Assembly (NCBI RefSeq): GCF_030363035.1
Contig: NZ_JAUCMN010000001.1
Coordinates: forward strand, 1-64,000
DNA length: 64,000 nucleotides
Source of the DNA: Curtobacterium caseinilyticum
GTDB lineage: Bacteria > Actinomycetota > Actinomycetes > Actinomycetales > Microbacteriaceae
Reading direction: 5' to 3'
Shown here: positions 37,027-45,114 of the stretch, piece by piece
How positions within the stretch are numbered: position 1 is the stretch's first letter
Layout: every line of letters starts with the position of its first letter
Notes under the pieces: generated by a model
Told to the model about the DNA's origin: nothing
What the model saw: only the letters and a program-made list of their open reading frames with translations
The model's database searches: none
Translations under genes and position numbers: made by a program

Positions 37027-37088
37027 CGAACCACGCGTGCGACATCGAACCAGCTGAGGGGCCTGGTTCGATGTCGGAACCGTGGTTC
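37027..37088. terminator. Nested hairpin of the GACATCGAACCA family
   Basis: CGAACCACG at 37027-37035 pairs with CGTGGTTCG at 37080-37088, and inside this GACATCGAACCA at 37041-37052 pairs with TGGTTCGATGTC at 37064-37075 around an 11-base loop. It shares core and loop length with 17403-17451. It lies between the convergent amt and reductase genes. Confidence 0.8.
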
Positions 37089-37144
37089 GTGTGGGTCTGC
37101 GCGGAGTGACCCATGTGACGGAGTCGGCCGGGCAGTGGACGTCA

Positions 37145-37343
37145 CCACGGACGGGAGGTGGGGGGGGGGGGGGGCCCCCCCCGCCCCCCCCCGCCCGGGG
37201 GGGGGCCCCCCCCCGGGGGGGGCGGTTCCCGGCGCGCACCCGGCGGGGCGGGCCCCCTGTGCGGGTGGCGGCGGGGCTGTGGCCCCCCCCGGGGCGGGGG
37301 GGGGGGGGGGGGGGCGCCCCCCCCCCCCACCTCCCGTCCGTGG
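37145..37343. other. Hairpin family A site filled with G/C homopolymers (probable sequence damage)
   Basis: The outer ends CCACGGACGGGAGGTGG and CCACCTCCCGTCCGTGG form a normal family A arm pair, but instead of a loop of about four bases there are roughly 165 bases made almost only of long G and C runs. No coding or regulatory content can be read from the interior. It and the flanking hairpins account for all of the 495-base gap 36885-37379. Confidence 0.7.
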
Positions 37344-37379
37344 TCGCGACGACCGCTCGTGGTGCGCTTTCCCGTCAGC

Positions 37380-38351
37380 TCACCAGGCGTAGTCCTCCGG
37401 CGCGGTGTCGTGCCCCGGGAAGATCTCGTCGAGGCGCGCCAGCGCCGACGCGTCCAGGCGGATGTCAACGGCTCGGACCGCGGACTCCCACTGCTCCATC
37501 GTGCGGGGGCCGGTGATGGGCGCGGTCACGCCCGGCTGGTGCAGCAGCCACGCCAGGGCGAGCTCGCCCGGGGTGTGGCCGAGCTCCTTCGCGAACGACT
37601 CGTACGCCGTGAGCTGGTCGCGGTGCCCCTCGACGTACTCGGCGCTGCGACCGGAGAGTCGTCGCGAGCCGTTCTCGGTCTTCTCGATGACGCCGCCGAG
37701 GAGCCCACCCTGCAGCGGGGACCAGGGGATGACGCCGAGGCCGTACTCGCGGGCGGCGGGCAGCACCTCGCGCTCGACGTCCCGCACGACGAGGTTGTAG
37801 ATCGACTGCTCGCTGACCAGTCCGAGGGACCCGCGGCGGGCGGCGGCCTCCTGCGCCTGGGCGATGTGCCAGCCGGCGAAGTTCGACGAGCCGACGTAGA
37901 GCACCTTGCCCTGCTGCACGGCGACGTCGATCGCCTGCCAGATCTCGTCCCACGGGGTCGCGCGGTCGACGTGGTGGAACTGGTACAGGTCGACGTGGTC
38001 GGTCTGCAGTCGCCGGAGGCTGGCGTCGAGTGACTGCCGGATGTTCAGCGCGCTCAGCTTGCCGCCGTTCGGCCAGTCGGTCATGTCGCCGTAGACCTTC
38101 GTCGCGAGGACGGTCTTCTCGCGACGCCCGCCGCCCGTCGCGAACCAGCGGCCGATGATCTCCTCGGTGGCGCCCTTGCCCACCGAACCGCCGTAGCCGT
38201 TGGCGGTGTCGAAGAAGTTCACGCCGAGCTCGTGCGCCCGGTCCATGATCGCGTGCGAGTCGTCCTCGCTGGTCTCCGGCCCGAAGTTCATGGTGCCGAG
38301 CACCGCTCGTGAGACGGACAGCCCTGTCCTGCCGAGGTGTGTGTAGTCCAT
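37380..38351 (-). CDS. Aldo/keto reductase
   Basis: A 323-residue NADPH-dependent oxidoreductase of the AKR superfamily (potassium-channel-beta-like group). The start MDYTHLGRTGLSVSRAVLGT, the catalytic Asp-Tyr pair in FFDTANGYG, the active lysine in TVLATKVYG, the histidine region LYQFHHVD and the cofactor loop GPRTMEQWES are all visible, together with VLYVGSSNFAGW and VIPWSPLQGGLLGG. The substrate is unknown. The ATG at 38351 has no strong Shine-Dalgarno sequence; TAGACC lies 6 bases before it, so a leaderless start is possible. It stands alone. Confidence 0.92.
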   Translation of the reverse strand: MDYTHLGRTGLSVSRAVLGTMNFGPETSEDDSHAIMDRAHELGVNFFDTANGYGGSVGKGATEEIIGRWFATGGGRREKTVLATKVYGDMTDWPNGGKLSALNIRQSLDASLRRLQTDHVDLYQFHHVDRATPWDEIWQAIDVAVQQGKVLYVGSSNFAGWHIAQAQEAAARRGSLGLVSEQSIYNLVVRDVEREVLPAAREYGLGVIPWSPLQGGLLGGVIEKTENGSRRLSGRSAEYVEGHRDQLTAYESFAKELGHTPGELALAWLLHQPGVTAPITGPRTMEQWESAVRAVDIRLDASALARLDEIFPGHDTAPEDYAW

Positions 38352-38482
38352 GACCCCGGTCTACGCGGGGACAGGTGTGCGAACCAGGCCCTGCGGGTGC
38401 CGGTCACGGGTCGTCCTGCGGGTGCCGGTCATGATCCGGGCGTAGAAGGGAGGCGAGACGGAACCCGACGAGAGGAACCACC

Positions 38483-38875
38483 ATGCCCGCGAAGGACGAG
38501 ATCCCGAGCACCCTCAAGCGGTCGCCCGAACACGCGCAGGAGGTCTTCGAGAAGACCCTCGACTCCGCGAACGAGACGTACGGCCCCGGGGAGCGGGCGC
38601 ACCGTACCGCCTACGCAGCTGTGAAGCACGAGTACGAGAAGGTCGGGGACCACTGGGAGGAGAAGGACTCCTCCGGGCCGTCCGACTCCGGCGCGGAGGG
38701 CTCACGCGGGTCCGGCGAGACGCAGGGCGGCGTCGACGCGAACGCCACGAAGGCCCACCTGATGGAGGTCGCGAAGCGCCTCGACATCAGCGGGCGCTCG
38801 AAGATGGACAAGGACGAGCTCGTGCAGGCCATCAAGCGGGCGAACGACAGAGCGACGGCGGCGGCGCGGAAGTGA
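38483..38875 (+). CDS. ChaB-like protein with C-terminal Rho N-terminal-like/SAP-type segment
   Basis: A 130-residue protein. Residues about 5-60 match the ChaB fold: EIPSTLKRSPEHAQEVFEKT followed by LDSANETYG and AAVKHEYEKVG. A Ser/Gly linker leads to THAHLMEVAKRLDISGRSKM-like helices (here KAHLMEVAKRLDISGRSKM) ending in DELVQAIKRANDRATAA, a short nucleic-acid-binding motif often fused to ChaB in actinobacteria. The original link of ChaB to cation transport is doubtful. The ATG at 38483 has GAGAGGA upstream. Confidence 0.85.
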   Translation: MPAKDEIPSTLKRSPEHAQEVFEKTLDSANETYGPGERAHRTAYAAVKHEYEKVGDHWEEKDSSGPSDSGAEGSRGSGETQGGVDANATKAHLMEVAKRLDISGRSKMDKDELVQAIKRANDRATAAARK

Positions 38876-38928
38876 CGGCGAGCCGGTCGAGCATGCCCGG
38901 CGGGGCATGAGGGGCGTGGGCGGGGGAG

Positions 38929-38942
38929 TAGCGTGCCGCGGG
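38929..38942 (+). promoter_or_regulatory. Leaderless promoter of the fabH-like gene (-10 TAGCGT)
   Basis: TAGCGT at 38929-38934 lies seven bases before the GTG at 38942. The alternative GTG at 38933 overlaps the box itself, which argues against it as the start. Confidence 0.5.
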
Positions 38943-39910
38943 TGAACACCCCAGCACTCCGTGGCAGCCGGATCCTCGGGTTCGGCCACCACCAGCCCTC
39001 CCGAGTCCTCACGAACGACGAGCTGTCGACCATGGTCGACACGAACGACGAGTGGATCACCACCCGTACCGGCATCAAGACCCGCCGCATCGCGGGCCCG
39101 GACGACAGCGTGGTCTCCCTCGCCATCGAGGCCGGCCGCAACGCCATCGCCGACGCCGGGCTCGAGCCGTCGGACATCGGACTGGTGATCGTCGCGTCGA
39201 CGACCCACCGCGAGCGGTCGCCCTACACCGCCGGCCGGGTCGCCGCAGCCCTCGGGATGACGAACGGTCCGGCACCCATCGACATCAACACCGCGTGCAG
39301 CGGGTTCGAGTACGCGATGGCCCTCGCCGACCAGTCGATCCGCGTCGGTGCGTCGGACACCGCGCTCGTGATCGGGTCCGAGACGTTGTCGAGCATCGCC
39401 GACTGGACCGACCGGTCGACGTGCGTGCTCGTGGGTGACGGCGCCGGCGCGGTGGTGATCGGCCCCTCTGAGACCGCGGAGATCGGGCCCGTGTCGTGGG
39501 GGAGCGTTCCGCACCTGAACGAGGCGGTCCTCGTGACCCGCGACCCGGAGTACTTCACGCAGCAGGGCCGGTCCATCTACCGGTGGGCGATCACCGAGGC
39601 CGAGGGGCACGCCCGCAAGGTGGTCGACGCCGCCGGGCTCACCCTCGACGACATCGCGGTGTTCGCGTTCCACCAGGCGAACCTGCGGATCATCGAGCCG
39701 TTGGCCGCAGCGCTCGGCGGCGAGCACAAGTACGTCGTGCGCGACGTCGTCGAGTCGGGGAACACCTCGGCTGCGAGCGTGCCGCTCGGGCTGTCGAAGG
39801 CATGGCACAGGGGGGAGCTGCCGGAGGACGCGCTCACGCTGCTGTTCGGCTTCGGCGGTGGGTTCGCGCACGCCGGGCAGGTGGTGCGGACGCCCAGGCG
39901 GCGCGCCTGA
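38942..39910 (+). CDS. Beta-ketoacyl-ACP synthase III-like enzyme (stand-alone FabH)
   Basis: A 322-residue thiolase-fold condensing enzyme. The catalytic triad is visible: Cys119 in INTACSGFEYA, His244 in FAFHQANLRI and Asn274 in ESGNTSAASVPL. The N-terminal NDEWITTRTGIKTRRIAG and C-terminal LLFGFGGGFAHAGQVV are standard. No other fatty-acid synthesis genes are adjacent, so it may be an accessory KASIII (starter-unit selection, or alkene or secondary lipid synthesis) rather than the main FabH. The start GTG at 38942 follows a -10 box. Confidence 0.9.
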   Translation: MNTPALRGSRILGFGHHQPSRVLTNDELSTMVDTNDEWITTRTGIKTRRIAGPDDSVVSLAIEAGRNAIADAGLEPSDIGLVIVASTTHRERSPYTAGRVAAALGMTNGPAPIDINTACSGFEYAMALADQSIRVGASDTALVIGSETLSSIADWTDRSTCVLVGDGAGAVVIGPSETAEIGPVSWGSVPHLNEAVLVTRDPEYFTQQGRSIYRWAITEAEGHARKVVDAAGLTLDDIAVFAFHQANLRIIEPLAAALGGEHKYVVRDVVESGNTSAASVPLGLSKAWHRGELPEDALTLLFGFGGGFAHAGQVVRTPRRRA

Positions 39911-39924
39911 GACGGTGAGCCGCT

Positions 39925-39972
39925 GACGGACGGGAGGCGCGGTGCCGGCTGGCACCGCGCCTCCCGTCCGTC
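39925..39972. terminator. Palindromic intergenic element (hairpin family A)
   Basis: A perfect 22-bp stem with the same arms as the copy at 32793 and loop GGCT, between the convergent fabH-like and EcsC-like genes. Confidence 0.88.
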
Positions 39973-40039
39973 ACGTGGTCGGCTCGGCTCGATCGCGCAA
40001 GCGTCCGTCACGTGGTCGGCTCGGCTCGATCGCGCAAGC
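39966..40039. repeat. 37-bp tandem duplication
   Basis: Two copies of a 37-base unit beginning GTCCGTCACGTGGTCGGC lie head to tail at 39966 and 40003. The first overlaps the right end of the hairpin, so the tail of the hairpin was duplicated with its flank. The rest of the gap to 40110 shows nothing recognisable. Confidence 0.8.
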
Positions 40040-40110
40040 GACCGCGTCGGTGGCCGGGCCGTCAGCCGCCGTGCCCGCGACGATCGACGGTCGTGAGGTC
40101 CGCGAGGGCG

Positions 40111-41055
40111 TCAGCCGTGGTCGTCGCGGCGCGGCGTGTCGGCCCAGAGGTCGTCCTCGCCGCGGTCCTTGCGCCGCCACGGCAGGCCACGCCGCTCTGC
40201 GTCGCTCGCGTCACCGTCCTTCGACTTCCGGCCGCCGATCGCGCGGTCCTCGGCCTTGCGTTCCTTCGTCTTCCGGTCCTTGGCGGGCTTCGCCTCGAGC
40301 ACGATCGTGAAGTGCCGGGGCGGCAGGCCGAAGCCCTCGCGTGAAGCCTGCACGACCCGCTTGCCGAGCGCGTGGTTGCCCAGCCCACCGACCGCGGCAC
40401 CGATCCCGAACGGCAGGGCGCGCCCGAGCACCGAGGTCCCCTGTCGCGCAGCGAAGCGCTTGATGAACTGGTCGCGCACCTTGCCGCCGATGCCGCTGAC
40501 GACCTGCTTCGGCAGCGTCGACGTCACCATCTCGCCCCAGAACGCCGTCCGCGCCGGCCCACCCGCGGCCTGACCGGCGAGCTGCTTGACGAGCTGCGTG
40601 CCCGGTGCGCCGAGGATCAGGGCCATCACGAGGGTGCGGGAGCGCTCGGGGTCGTCGAGGGCGATGCCGTGCACCTCGGTGATCGACTGTGCGAACAGTG
40701 CGGTCGTCTCGAGGAACCCGACGGTCTCCGCGCCGCTCAGCCCGAGGGCCGCGACCATCCCGACGCCTGGGATGACCGCACTCGCTCCCACCGCTGCGCC
40801 GCCGGTCGTCACCGCCGCGAGGTACTGGCGCTCGAGGATCTGGATGATCTGTGCGGGACTCGCGTCCGGGTGTCGGCGACGCAGGGCGTTCACGTGCGCG
40901 ACGACCACGGGCCGCTGGACCGCGATCACACGGTCGAGGATCTTCGTCCACCCGCCGGGCCCCTCCATGGTCGGGGTCCGGTCGTCGCGGGAGTCGGGCT
41001 GGACCGGGGCGGGCGGCATCGGCACGATCGCCCCGTCGTTCTTCTGGCGGGCCAT
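40111..41055 (-). CDS. EcsC-like protein
   Basis: A 314-residue protein. A disordered N-terminus leads to a helical domain, WTKILDRVIAVQRPVVVAHV, then a Gly/Ala-rich hydrophobic segment (VTTGGAAVGASAVIPGVGMVAAL, about residues 90-115) and FLETTALFAQSITEVHGIAL, which resemble the EcsC family. A second Gly-rich segment (LPFGIGAAVGGLGNHALGKR) follows. The last 70 residues are highly charged Lys/Arg/Asp-rich (KDRKTKERKAEDRA). The function is unknown; membrane association is likely. The family call is moderate. It stands alone. Confidence 0.7.
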   Translation of the reverse strand: MARQKNDGAIVPMPPAPVQPDSRDDRTPTMEGPGGWTKILDRVIAVQRPVVVAHVNALRRRHPDASPAQIIQILERQYLAAVTTGGAAVGASAVIPGVGMVAALGLSGAETVGFLETTALFAQSITEVHGIALDDPERSRTLVMALILGAPGTQLVKQLAGQAAGGPARTAFWGEMVTSTLPKQVVSGIGGKVRDQFIKRFAARQGTSVLGRALPFGIGAAVGGLGNHALGKRVVQASREGFGLPPRHFTIVLEAKPAKDRKTKERKAEDRAIGGRKSKDGDASDAERRGLPWRRKDRGEDDLWADTPRRDDHG

Positions 41056-41109
41056 ACCGGCGACCGTACGCCAGGGCGGTGGGAAGACCGCTCGCCCTGG
41101 CCGTCCGGC

Positions 41110-41250
41110 GATCGTGCGCCGCGGTCCCGGCGCTCCTGGTGTTCCTTGCGCTCCCGGCGCTCCGGGTGTTCCCGGCGCTCCCGGCGCTCCCGGCGCTCCC
41201 GGTGCTGCTGGTTGCGACCGGCGGGACGGTCGCCGCCCGCGTGGTCGCGG
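41110..41250. repeat. 9-bp tandem repeats (CCGGCGCTC)
   Basis: The gap between the EcsC-like and DUF559 genes is dominated by CGGCGCTCC/CGGTGTTCC units, eight or more copies in a row around 41125-41210 with point changes. The 9-bp period is three codons, but no start codon or conserved protein fits. Confidence 0.7.
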
Positions 41251-42165
41251 TCACCGGCACGGCACCCCTGCTCCGAGGAGCTTCGCCCGGAGTCGCTCGG
41301 GCTCCACCAGGTCGGCCCAGACGACCCGGACGACCGTGCGGACCTCGGGGAACGAGCGGACGAAGTCCTCGCGCTGCTTCTCCTGCCAGTGCGCCGCTGC
41401 AGACCCGGGCCCGTCCGTGCCGTACTTGGCGCGCCCGTCGACCTCGACCACGACGCCCTGCTCGGGGAACCAGAAGTCGACGACGGCGGTGCGCTCGCCC
41501 GGTCTCGTGAACGCCCGCTGCTGCTCGGGTTCCGGCGTCCCGAACTGCCGGAATCGCACCCGGCACAACGACTCGGCGGGGGAGTCCGACAGCGCCGAAC
41601 CCATCGCGACCGCCGTGGCCGCCTTCGCATGCCCTTTCTCCCCGAGGAGCGCGAGCTCGCGATCGAGGTCCGCCGCGGATGCCGTCCGCCAGCGCAGCAC
41701 GTGGTCGACGACGGGGAGGGCGACGAGGAGCGGTCGCGACGACGCCACGTCCACTGCGGTGCGCGCCGGTGTCGTCGTCCGGACGCCGCGGTGGTCGCGG
41801 TGTTCCGCCGGTGGCCGGTGCGCGGTGCCGCGACGGACGAACCAGGACGTGACGCGCGTCCCGACCGCCACGGGATCGAGCACCTGGACACGCGTCGGCC
41901 AGGCGTCGACGACGGGGATCCCGAGGAGGGCACATGCCGACTCGTGGCTGAGCACGTCCGTCGCACGCAGACGGGGCAGGGACGCACGGACGAGCAGGAC
42001 GTGCCGTTGATCCGGGCGGAGGTGCGCGCTACTGCCGCGGGCGACGAGCACACCCGGACGAACCCGCTCGTACTCGCCCCGCGCTGCTGCCCGCTCGAGC
42101 GCACGACGTTCTGCGCTCGGCAGGTGCGCCGTCCGCACCAGTTCGATGTCGTCCGCTTCGGTCAT
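41251..42165 (-). CDS. DUF559 (Vsr-like endonuclease fold) protein with AbiEi-like N-terminus
   Basis: A 304-residue protein of a type very common in actinobacteria. The N-terminal 70 residues (ERRALERAAARGEYERVRPG then VLVAR) resemble the winged-helix domain of AbiEi-type antitoxins. The C-terminus (about residues 240-300) carries the DUF559 pattern VVDFWFPEQGVVVEVDGRAKYG then WQEKQREDFVR and VVRVVWADL, a PD-(D/E)XK nuclease-like core with Asp, Glu and Asp in place. No AbiEii-like toxin gene is adjacent. The role is unproven; a defence or DNA-repair activity is a guess. The start at 42165 (MTEADDIEL) is the first ATG before conserved sequence. Confidence 0.82.
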   Translation of the reverse strand: MTEADDIELVRTAHLPSAERRALERAAARGEYERVRPGVLVARGSSAHLRPDQRHVLLVRASLPRLRATDVLSHESACALLGIPVVDAWPTRVQVLDPVAVGTRVTSWFVRRGTAHRPPAEHRDHRGVRTTTPARTAVDVASSRPLLVALPVVDHVLRWRTASAADLDRELALLGEKGHAKAATAVAMGSALSDSPAESLCRVRFRQFGTPEPEQQRAFTRPGERTAVVDFWFPEQGVVVEVDGRAKYGTDGPGSAAAHWQEKQREDFVRSFPEVRTVVRVVWADLVEPERLRAKLLGAGVPCR

Positions 42166-42274
42166 GCATCGAGGATGTCTCCGGACGGTCCTGCCACGGG
42201 GGCGGGCGGCCCTTGCTGTGGACAACGACCGTCGCACGCGCTCGTGTGCAGGAGGGACGCCGTCGATGGCGGTG

Positions 42275-42394
42275 CATGGTCCGACATCCCGCGAGTCGAT
42301 CGACGAGTGTGATGTCGCCCGATGCGCGCGCATCCGATGCAGGCGCATGGAGCGACGTCGCACGTGTCGATCGACGCGTGCGATGTCGCAAAAC
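42275..42394. repeat. Triple-hairpin composite element, copy 1
   Basis: Two hairpins of the form CGACATCGCAC / GTGCGATGTCG enclose an inner palindrome GTCGATCGAC in their loops (42280-42315 and 42353-42390). Between them lies a third palindromic piece containing GATGCGCGCGCATC and GCATCCGATGC. It sits downstream of fliW, between it and the reversed DUF559 gene. A second copy with the same three-part layout lies at 50538-50650. With short flanks it accounts for the 277-base gap 42166-42442. Confidence 0.75.
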
Positions 42395-42442
42395 GCGCGC
42401 TACGCGACCGCGCCGCCGCCCTCCCGCCGCCCTCCCCCCGCG

Positions 42443-42811
42443 CTACCGCCGCGCGAGCTCCGCCCGCAGCGGCAGGTCCTGGTCCTCGAGGATGAACTGC
42501 GCGCCGACGGCCGTGCGCGCGTGCACGACGACGGGCGCGAGCAGGTTCACCGTCGTGCCGTCCGCCCCCGGGTTCGCGACCACGAGCAGCATCGCGTCGG
42601 CGGGGTCGCCCAGGCCGATCGTCGCCGCCTGCTCGTCGGTGAGCTCGGGCGCGTAGTCGGGCAGGTGCACCGCGGCGTCGAGCAGGTAGAGCCGGGCGTC
42701 GCCACCGCTCAGCGCGAAGAGCCCCTCGGCGCCCTCGACCGGGGCGAGCGTGAACACGGGCGCCGGCGACAGGCCGAACGGCGGCACGGGGAAGGTCAGG
42801 TCGATGCTCAT
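42443..42811 (-). CDS. fliW: Flagellar assembly factor FliW
   Basis: A 122-residue FliW-fold protein. Recognisable stretches are LTFPVPPFGLSPAPVFTLAP, LYLLDAAVHLPDYAPELTD, MLLVVANPGADGTTVNLLAP and QFILEDQDLPLRAEL. In other bacteria FliW binds flagellin and the RNA-binding protein CsrA, so that flagellin synthesis follows secretion. No csrA follows here, although the two are often adjacent. The ATG at 42811 overlaps the flgL stop by four bases. Confidence 0.87.
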   Translation of the reverse strand: MSIDLTFPVPPFGLSPAPVFTLAPVEGAEGLFALSGGDARLYLLDAAVHLPDYAPELTDEQAATIGLGDPADAMLLVVANPGADGTTVNLLAPVVVHARTAVGAQFILEDQDLPLRAELARR

Positions 42812-43689
42812 CGGAGGTAGTCCATCAGGGTCGGCTGCAGGACCTTCGCGGTGACGGCGAGGGCTGCCTGGTAGGTGGTCTGCTGCACCTGCAGGTCGAG
42901 GACGGCCCCGGCGAGGTCGAGGTCCTCGATGCCGGAGCGCCGGTTCTCGAGCGACACGCTGGTGCTCTTCAGGGTGTCCTGCGCCGCGAGGGCCGCTGCG
43001 TGCCGCACACCGACGTCCGCCTGGGTCGACCGGACTGCGTCGATCGCGGAGTCGACGTCGTTGAGCCTCGGGTTCACGTTCACGCCGTTCTGCAGGTCCG
43101 CGACGATGTCGTCGATCACGGCGAAGGCCGAGGTCGCACCGGTACCGAAGGCCGCTGCGCCCGGGGTGTCGACCCGCACGGTCTGGCTGTCGCCCAGCCG
43201 ACGTGCGACCGGGGTGGTGGCCGTGGCGAAGCCGGTGCCCGGCACGTAGGCCGCAACGTCCGTCGAGGACCCGGCGAACACCGAGCGGGTGCCGTACTTC
43301 GTGTTCGCGGTGGCCTCGAGGTCGGCCTTGAGCGCCCGGAACTGCGCGACGAGCGCGTCGCGGTCGGTGTCGCCCATGGTGCCGGAGTTCGCGGCCTGCA
43401 CGGTGAGGTCGCGCACCTTCCCGAGCACCGAGTACGCGCTCGACAGCGAGCTGTCGGTCGTCGCGAGCCAGCCGACGGCGTCGTTCGCGTTGCGCGTGTA
43501 CTGCGCGGCGGCGGCCTGGTCCTTGCGCACCTGCATCGACGACCCGGTGCCGACCGGGTCGTCGGACGGCTTCGCGATCGCCTGCAGCGTCGTCGCGCGT
43601 TGCGTGGCCTCGGCGACGCGGGCGGCGTTGGCCTGCAGCCGCTCGCCGGCGGCCGCCATGGTCATCTGGGTGGTCACACGGGTGATCAC
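42808..43689 (-). CDS. flgL: Flagellar hook-associated protein 3 (hook-filament junction)
   Basis: A 293-residue junction protein. The flagellin-like N-terminus ITRVTTQMTMAAAGERLQAN and the heptad-rich LQAIAKPSDDPVGTGSSMQV, and the C-terminal SLENRRSGIEDLDLAGAVLDL then QQTTYQAALAVTAKVLQPTL, are characteristic. It connects FlgK to the filament outside the cell. The GTG at 43689 has GGGAGGGG 6 bases upstream, inside the end of flgK. Confidence 0.93.
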   Translation of the reverse strand: MITRVTTQMTMAAAGERLQANAARVAEATQRATTLQAIAKPSDDPVGTGSSMQVRKDQAAAAQYTRNANDAVGWLATTDSSLSSAYSVLGKVRDLTVQAANSGTMGDTDRDALVAQFRALKADLEATANTKYGTRSVFAGSSTDVAAYVPGTGFATATTPVARRLGDSQTVRVDTPGAAAFGTGATSAFAVIDDIVADLQNGVNVNPRLNDVDSAIDAVRSTQADVGVRHAAALAAQDTLKSTSVSLENRRSGIEDLDLAGAVLDLQVQQTTYQAALAVTAKVLQPTLMDYLR

Positions 43690-43691
43690 GG

Positions 43692-45107
43692 TCAGCCCCT
43701 CCCGACGAGTCCGACGCGGTTGATGAGCGTGTCGAGCATCTCGTCGACCGCGGTGAGGACGCGCGCCGCGCCCTGGTAGGCGTGCTGGTAGCTGAGCAGC
43801 GCGACGTTCTCCTCGTCGAGGTCCACGCCGGCCCCCGACTGCTGCTGCGTGCGTGCGCTGGTCAGCGCGAGCCCGGTGAGCGTCGACTCCGAGGCGGCCG
43901 TCCGGGAGGCGCTGCCCACCCCCGCCACGAACGTCGCCCAGGTGCTGTCGGCACCCCCGGCGGCCGTGCCGAGCCGCGAGAGCGCGTCGGCGAACGAGTC
44001 GTCGAGCTGACCGGCCGCGTTCCGCGTCGCCAGCCCGCTGCCGTCCGTCGGGACGACGGACAGCCCCTGCGCCGCAGGGGTGCCCGCGGCGAGGGCGAAG
44101 AACGGTGCGCCGGTGGCGCCGGACGGGGTCGAGCCCTTCGCGTGCGCGGTGTTGACCGTCGTGGCGAGCTGGATCGCGACGCGGTCGTACGCGGCCGAGG
44201 CCTCGGCCAGGGCTCCGCCGGTACCGCCGGACGCCGGGGCGAGCAGGGTCAGCGCCCCGCCGATCGAGCCGCCGTCGAGGGCGACGGTGCCGGCGCTCCC
44301 GGAGGTCCACCGGAGGGTGACGGGCTGCCCGTCCCCGAGCCGTGCGCCGCCGTCGAGCGCGACGGAGCGCACGGTGTCGCCCTGCACGAGCGGGTTGCCG
44401 CCGAGGAGCACGTCGACGGTGCCGTCGGTGTTCGTCCGGACGGTGCCGCCGGCGAGCCCGGCGATCTGCTGCGTCAGCTGGTCGCGCTGGTCGAGGAGCT
44501 CGTTGGCGCTCCCGCCCCCGGCGAGCGTGGAGCGGATGCGGCCGTTCAGGTCGGCGACCTGCGCGGCGGCGTCGTTGAGCTGGTCGACCTGGGTCGCAGC
44601 GGTGGAGCGAGTGGTGGTCCACTGCGCGTCGATCGCCTTCGAGCCGCTGGCGAGGGTGGTCGCGACGGTGGTCGCGGCGGCGATGACGGTCGATGCGGCA
44701 CCCGGGTCGTCCGGGTGCGCGGCGAGGTCGCCCCACGACGACCAGAACGTGTCGAGCTTCGTGGCGAGCCCGTTCTTCCCTGGCTCCTGCAGGCCGCCCT
44801 CGAGGGTCGACAGCGCCGTTCCGCGGGTCTGTGCCCACGCCGACGCCCCGGTCGCGGTCCGGAGACCGGCGTCGAGCGTCAGGGAGCCGAGGCGGGCGAT
44901 GCCGTCGACGCTGACGCCCTGGCCGGCCAGCGCAGCCGTGCCGCGCATGAACCCGGTCTGGACCGCGGGCACGGACGACTGCGTCACACGCTGGCGGGTG
45001 TAGCCGGTGGTGCCGGCGTTCGCGATGTTCTGCCCGGTGACGTCGATGCCGGCGCGGGCGGCGGTCAGCCCGGAGTACGCGGTCGCCAGGGATCCGAAGG
45101 TGCTCAC
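43692..45107 (-). CDS. flgK: Flagellar hook-associated protein 1
   Basis: A 471-residue hook cap/junction protein. The rod/hook N-terminal signature is STFGSLATAYSGLTAARAGI followed by DVTGQNIANAGTTGYTRQRV; the C-terminus is GAGVDLDEENVALLSYQHAY then QGAARVLTAVDEMLDTLINR. The Ala/Gly/Thr-rich middle is variable as usual. Two GTG codons in a row (45110 and 45107) could start translation, 4-8 bases after the flgN stop; 45107 is given and the choice is open. It is second in the flgN-flgK-flgL-fliW operon. Confidence 0.93.
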   Translation of the reverse strand: MSTFGSLATAYSGLTAARAGIDVTGQNIANAGTTGYTRQRVTQSSVPAVQTGFMRGTAALAGQGVSVDGIARLGSLTLDAGLRTATGASAWAQTRGTALSTLEGGLQEPGKNGLATKLDTFWSSWGDLAAHPDDPGAASTVIAAATTVATTLASGSKAIDAQWTTTRSTAATQVDQLNDAAAQVADLNGRIRSTLAGGGSANELLDQRDQLTQQIAGLAGGTVRTNTDGTVDVLLGGNPLVQGDTVRSVALDGGARLGDGQPVTLRWTSGSAGTVALDGGSIGGALTLLAPASGGTGGALAEASAAYDRVAIQLATTVNTAHAKGSTPSGATGAPFFALAAGTPAAQGLSVVPTDGSGLATRNAAGQLDDSFADALSRLGTAAGGADSTWATFVAGVGSASRTAASESTLTGLALTSARTQQQSGAGVDLDEENVALLSYQHAYQGAARVLTAVDEMLDTLINRVGLVGRG

Positions 45108-45114
45108 CACGGTG

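Noticed and set aside
37158..37330. G-quadruplex-forming regulatory element
   Set aside because: The G and C runs are flanked by the arms of a known hairpin family and look like read errors; a structural role cannot be argued from unreliable bases.
37380..42165. A biosynthetic gene cluster around the fabH-like gene
   Set aside because: The neighbours (reductase, ChaB-like, EcsC-like, DUF559) are singly transcribed and unrelated; no carrier protein, other synthase or tailoring set is present.
42166..42442. A csrA gene after fliW
   Set aside because: The gap is taken up by the triple-hairpin element, and no frame resembles the roughly 60-residue CsrA.
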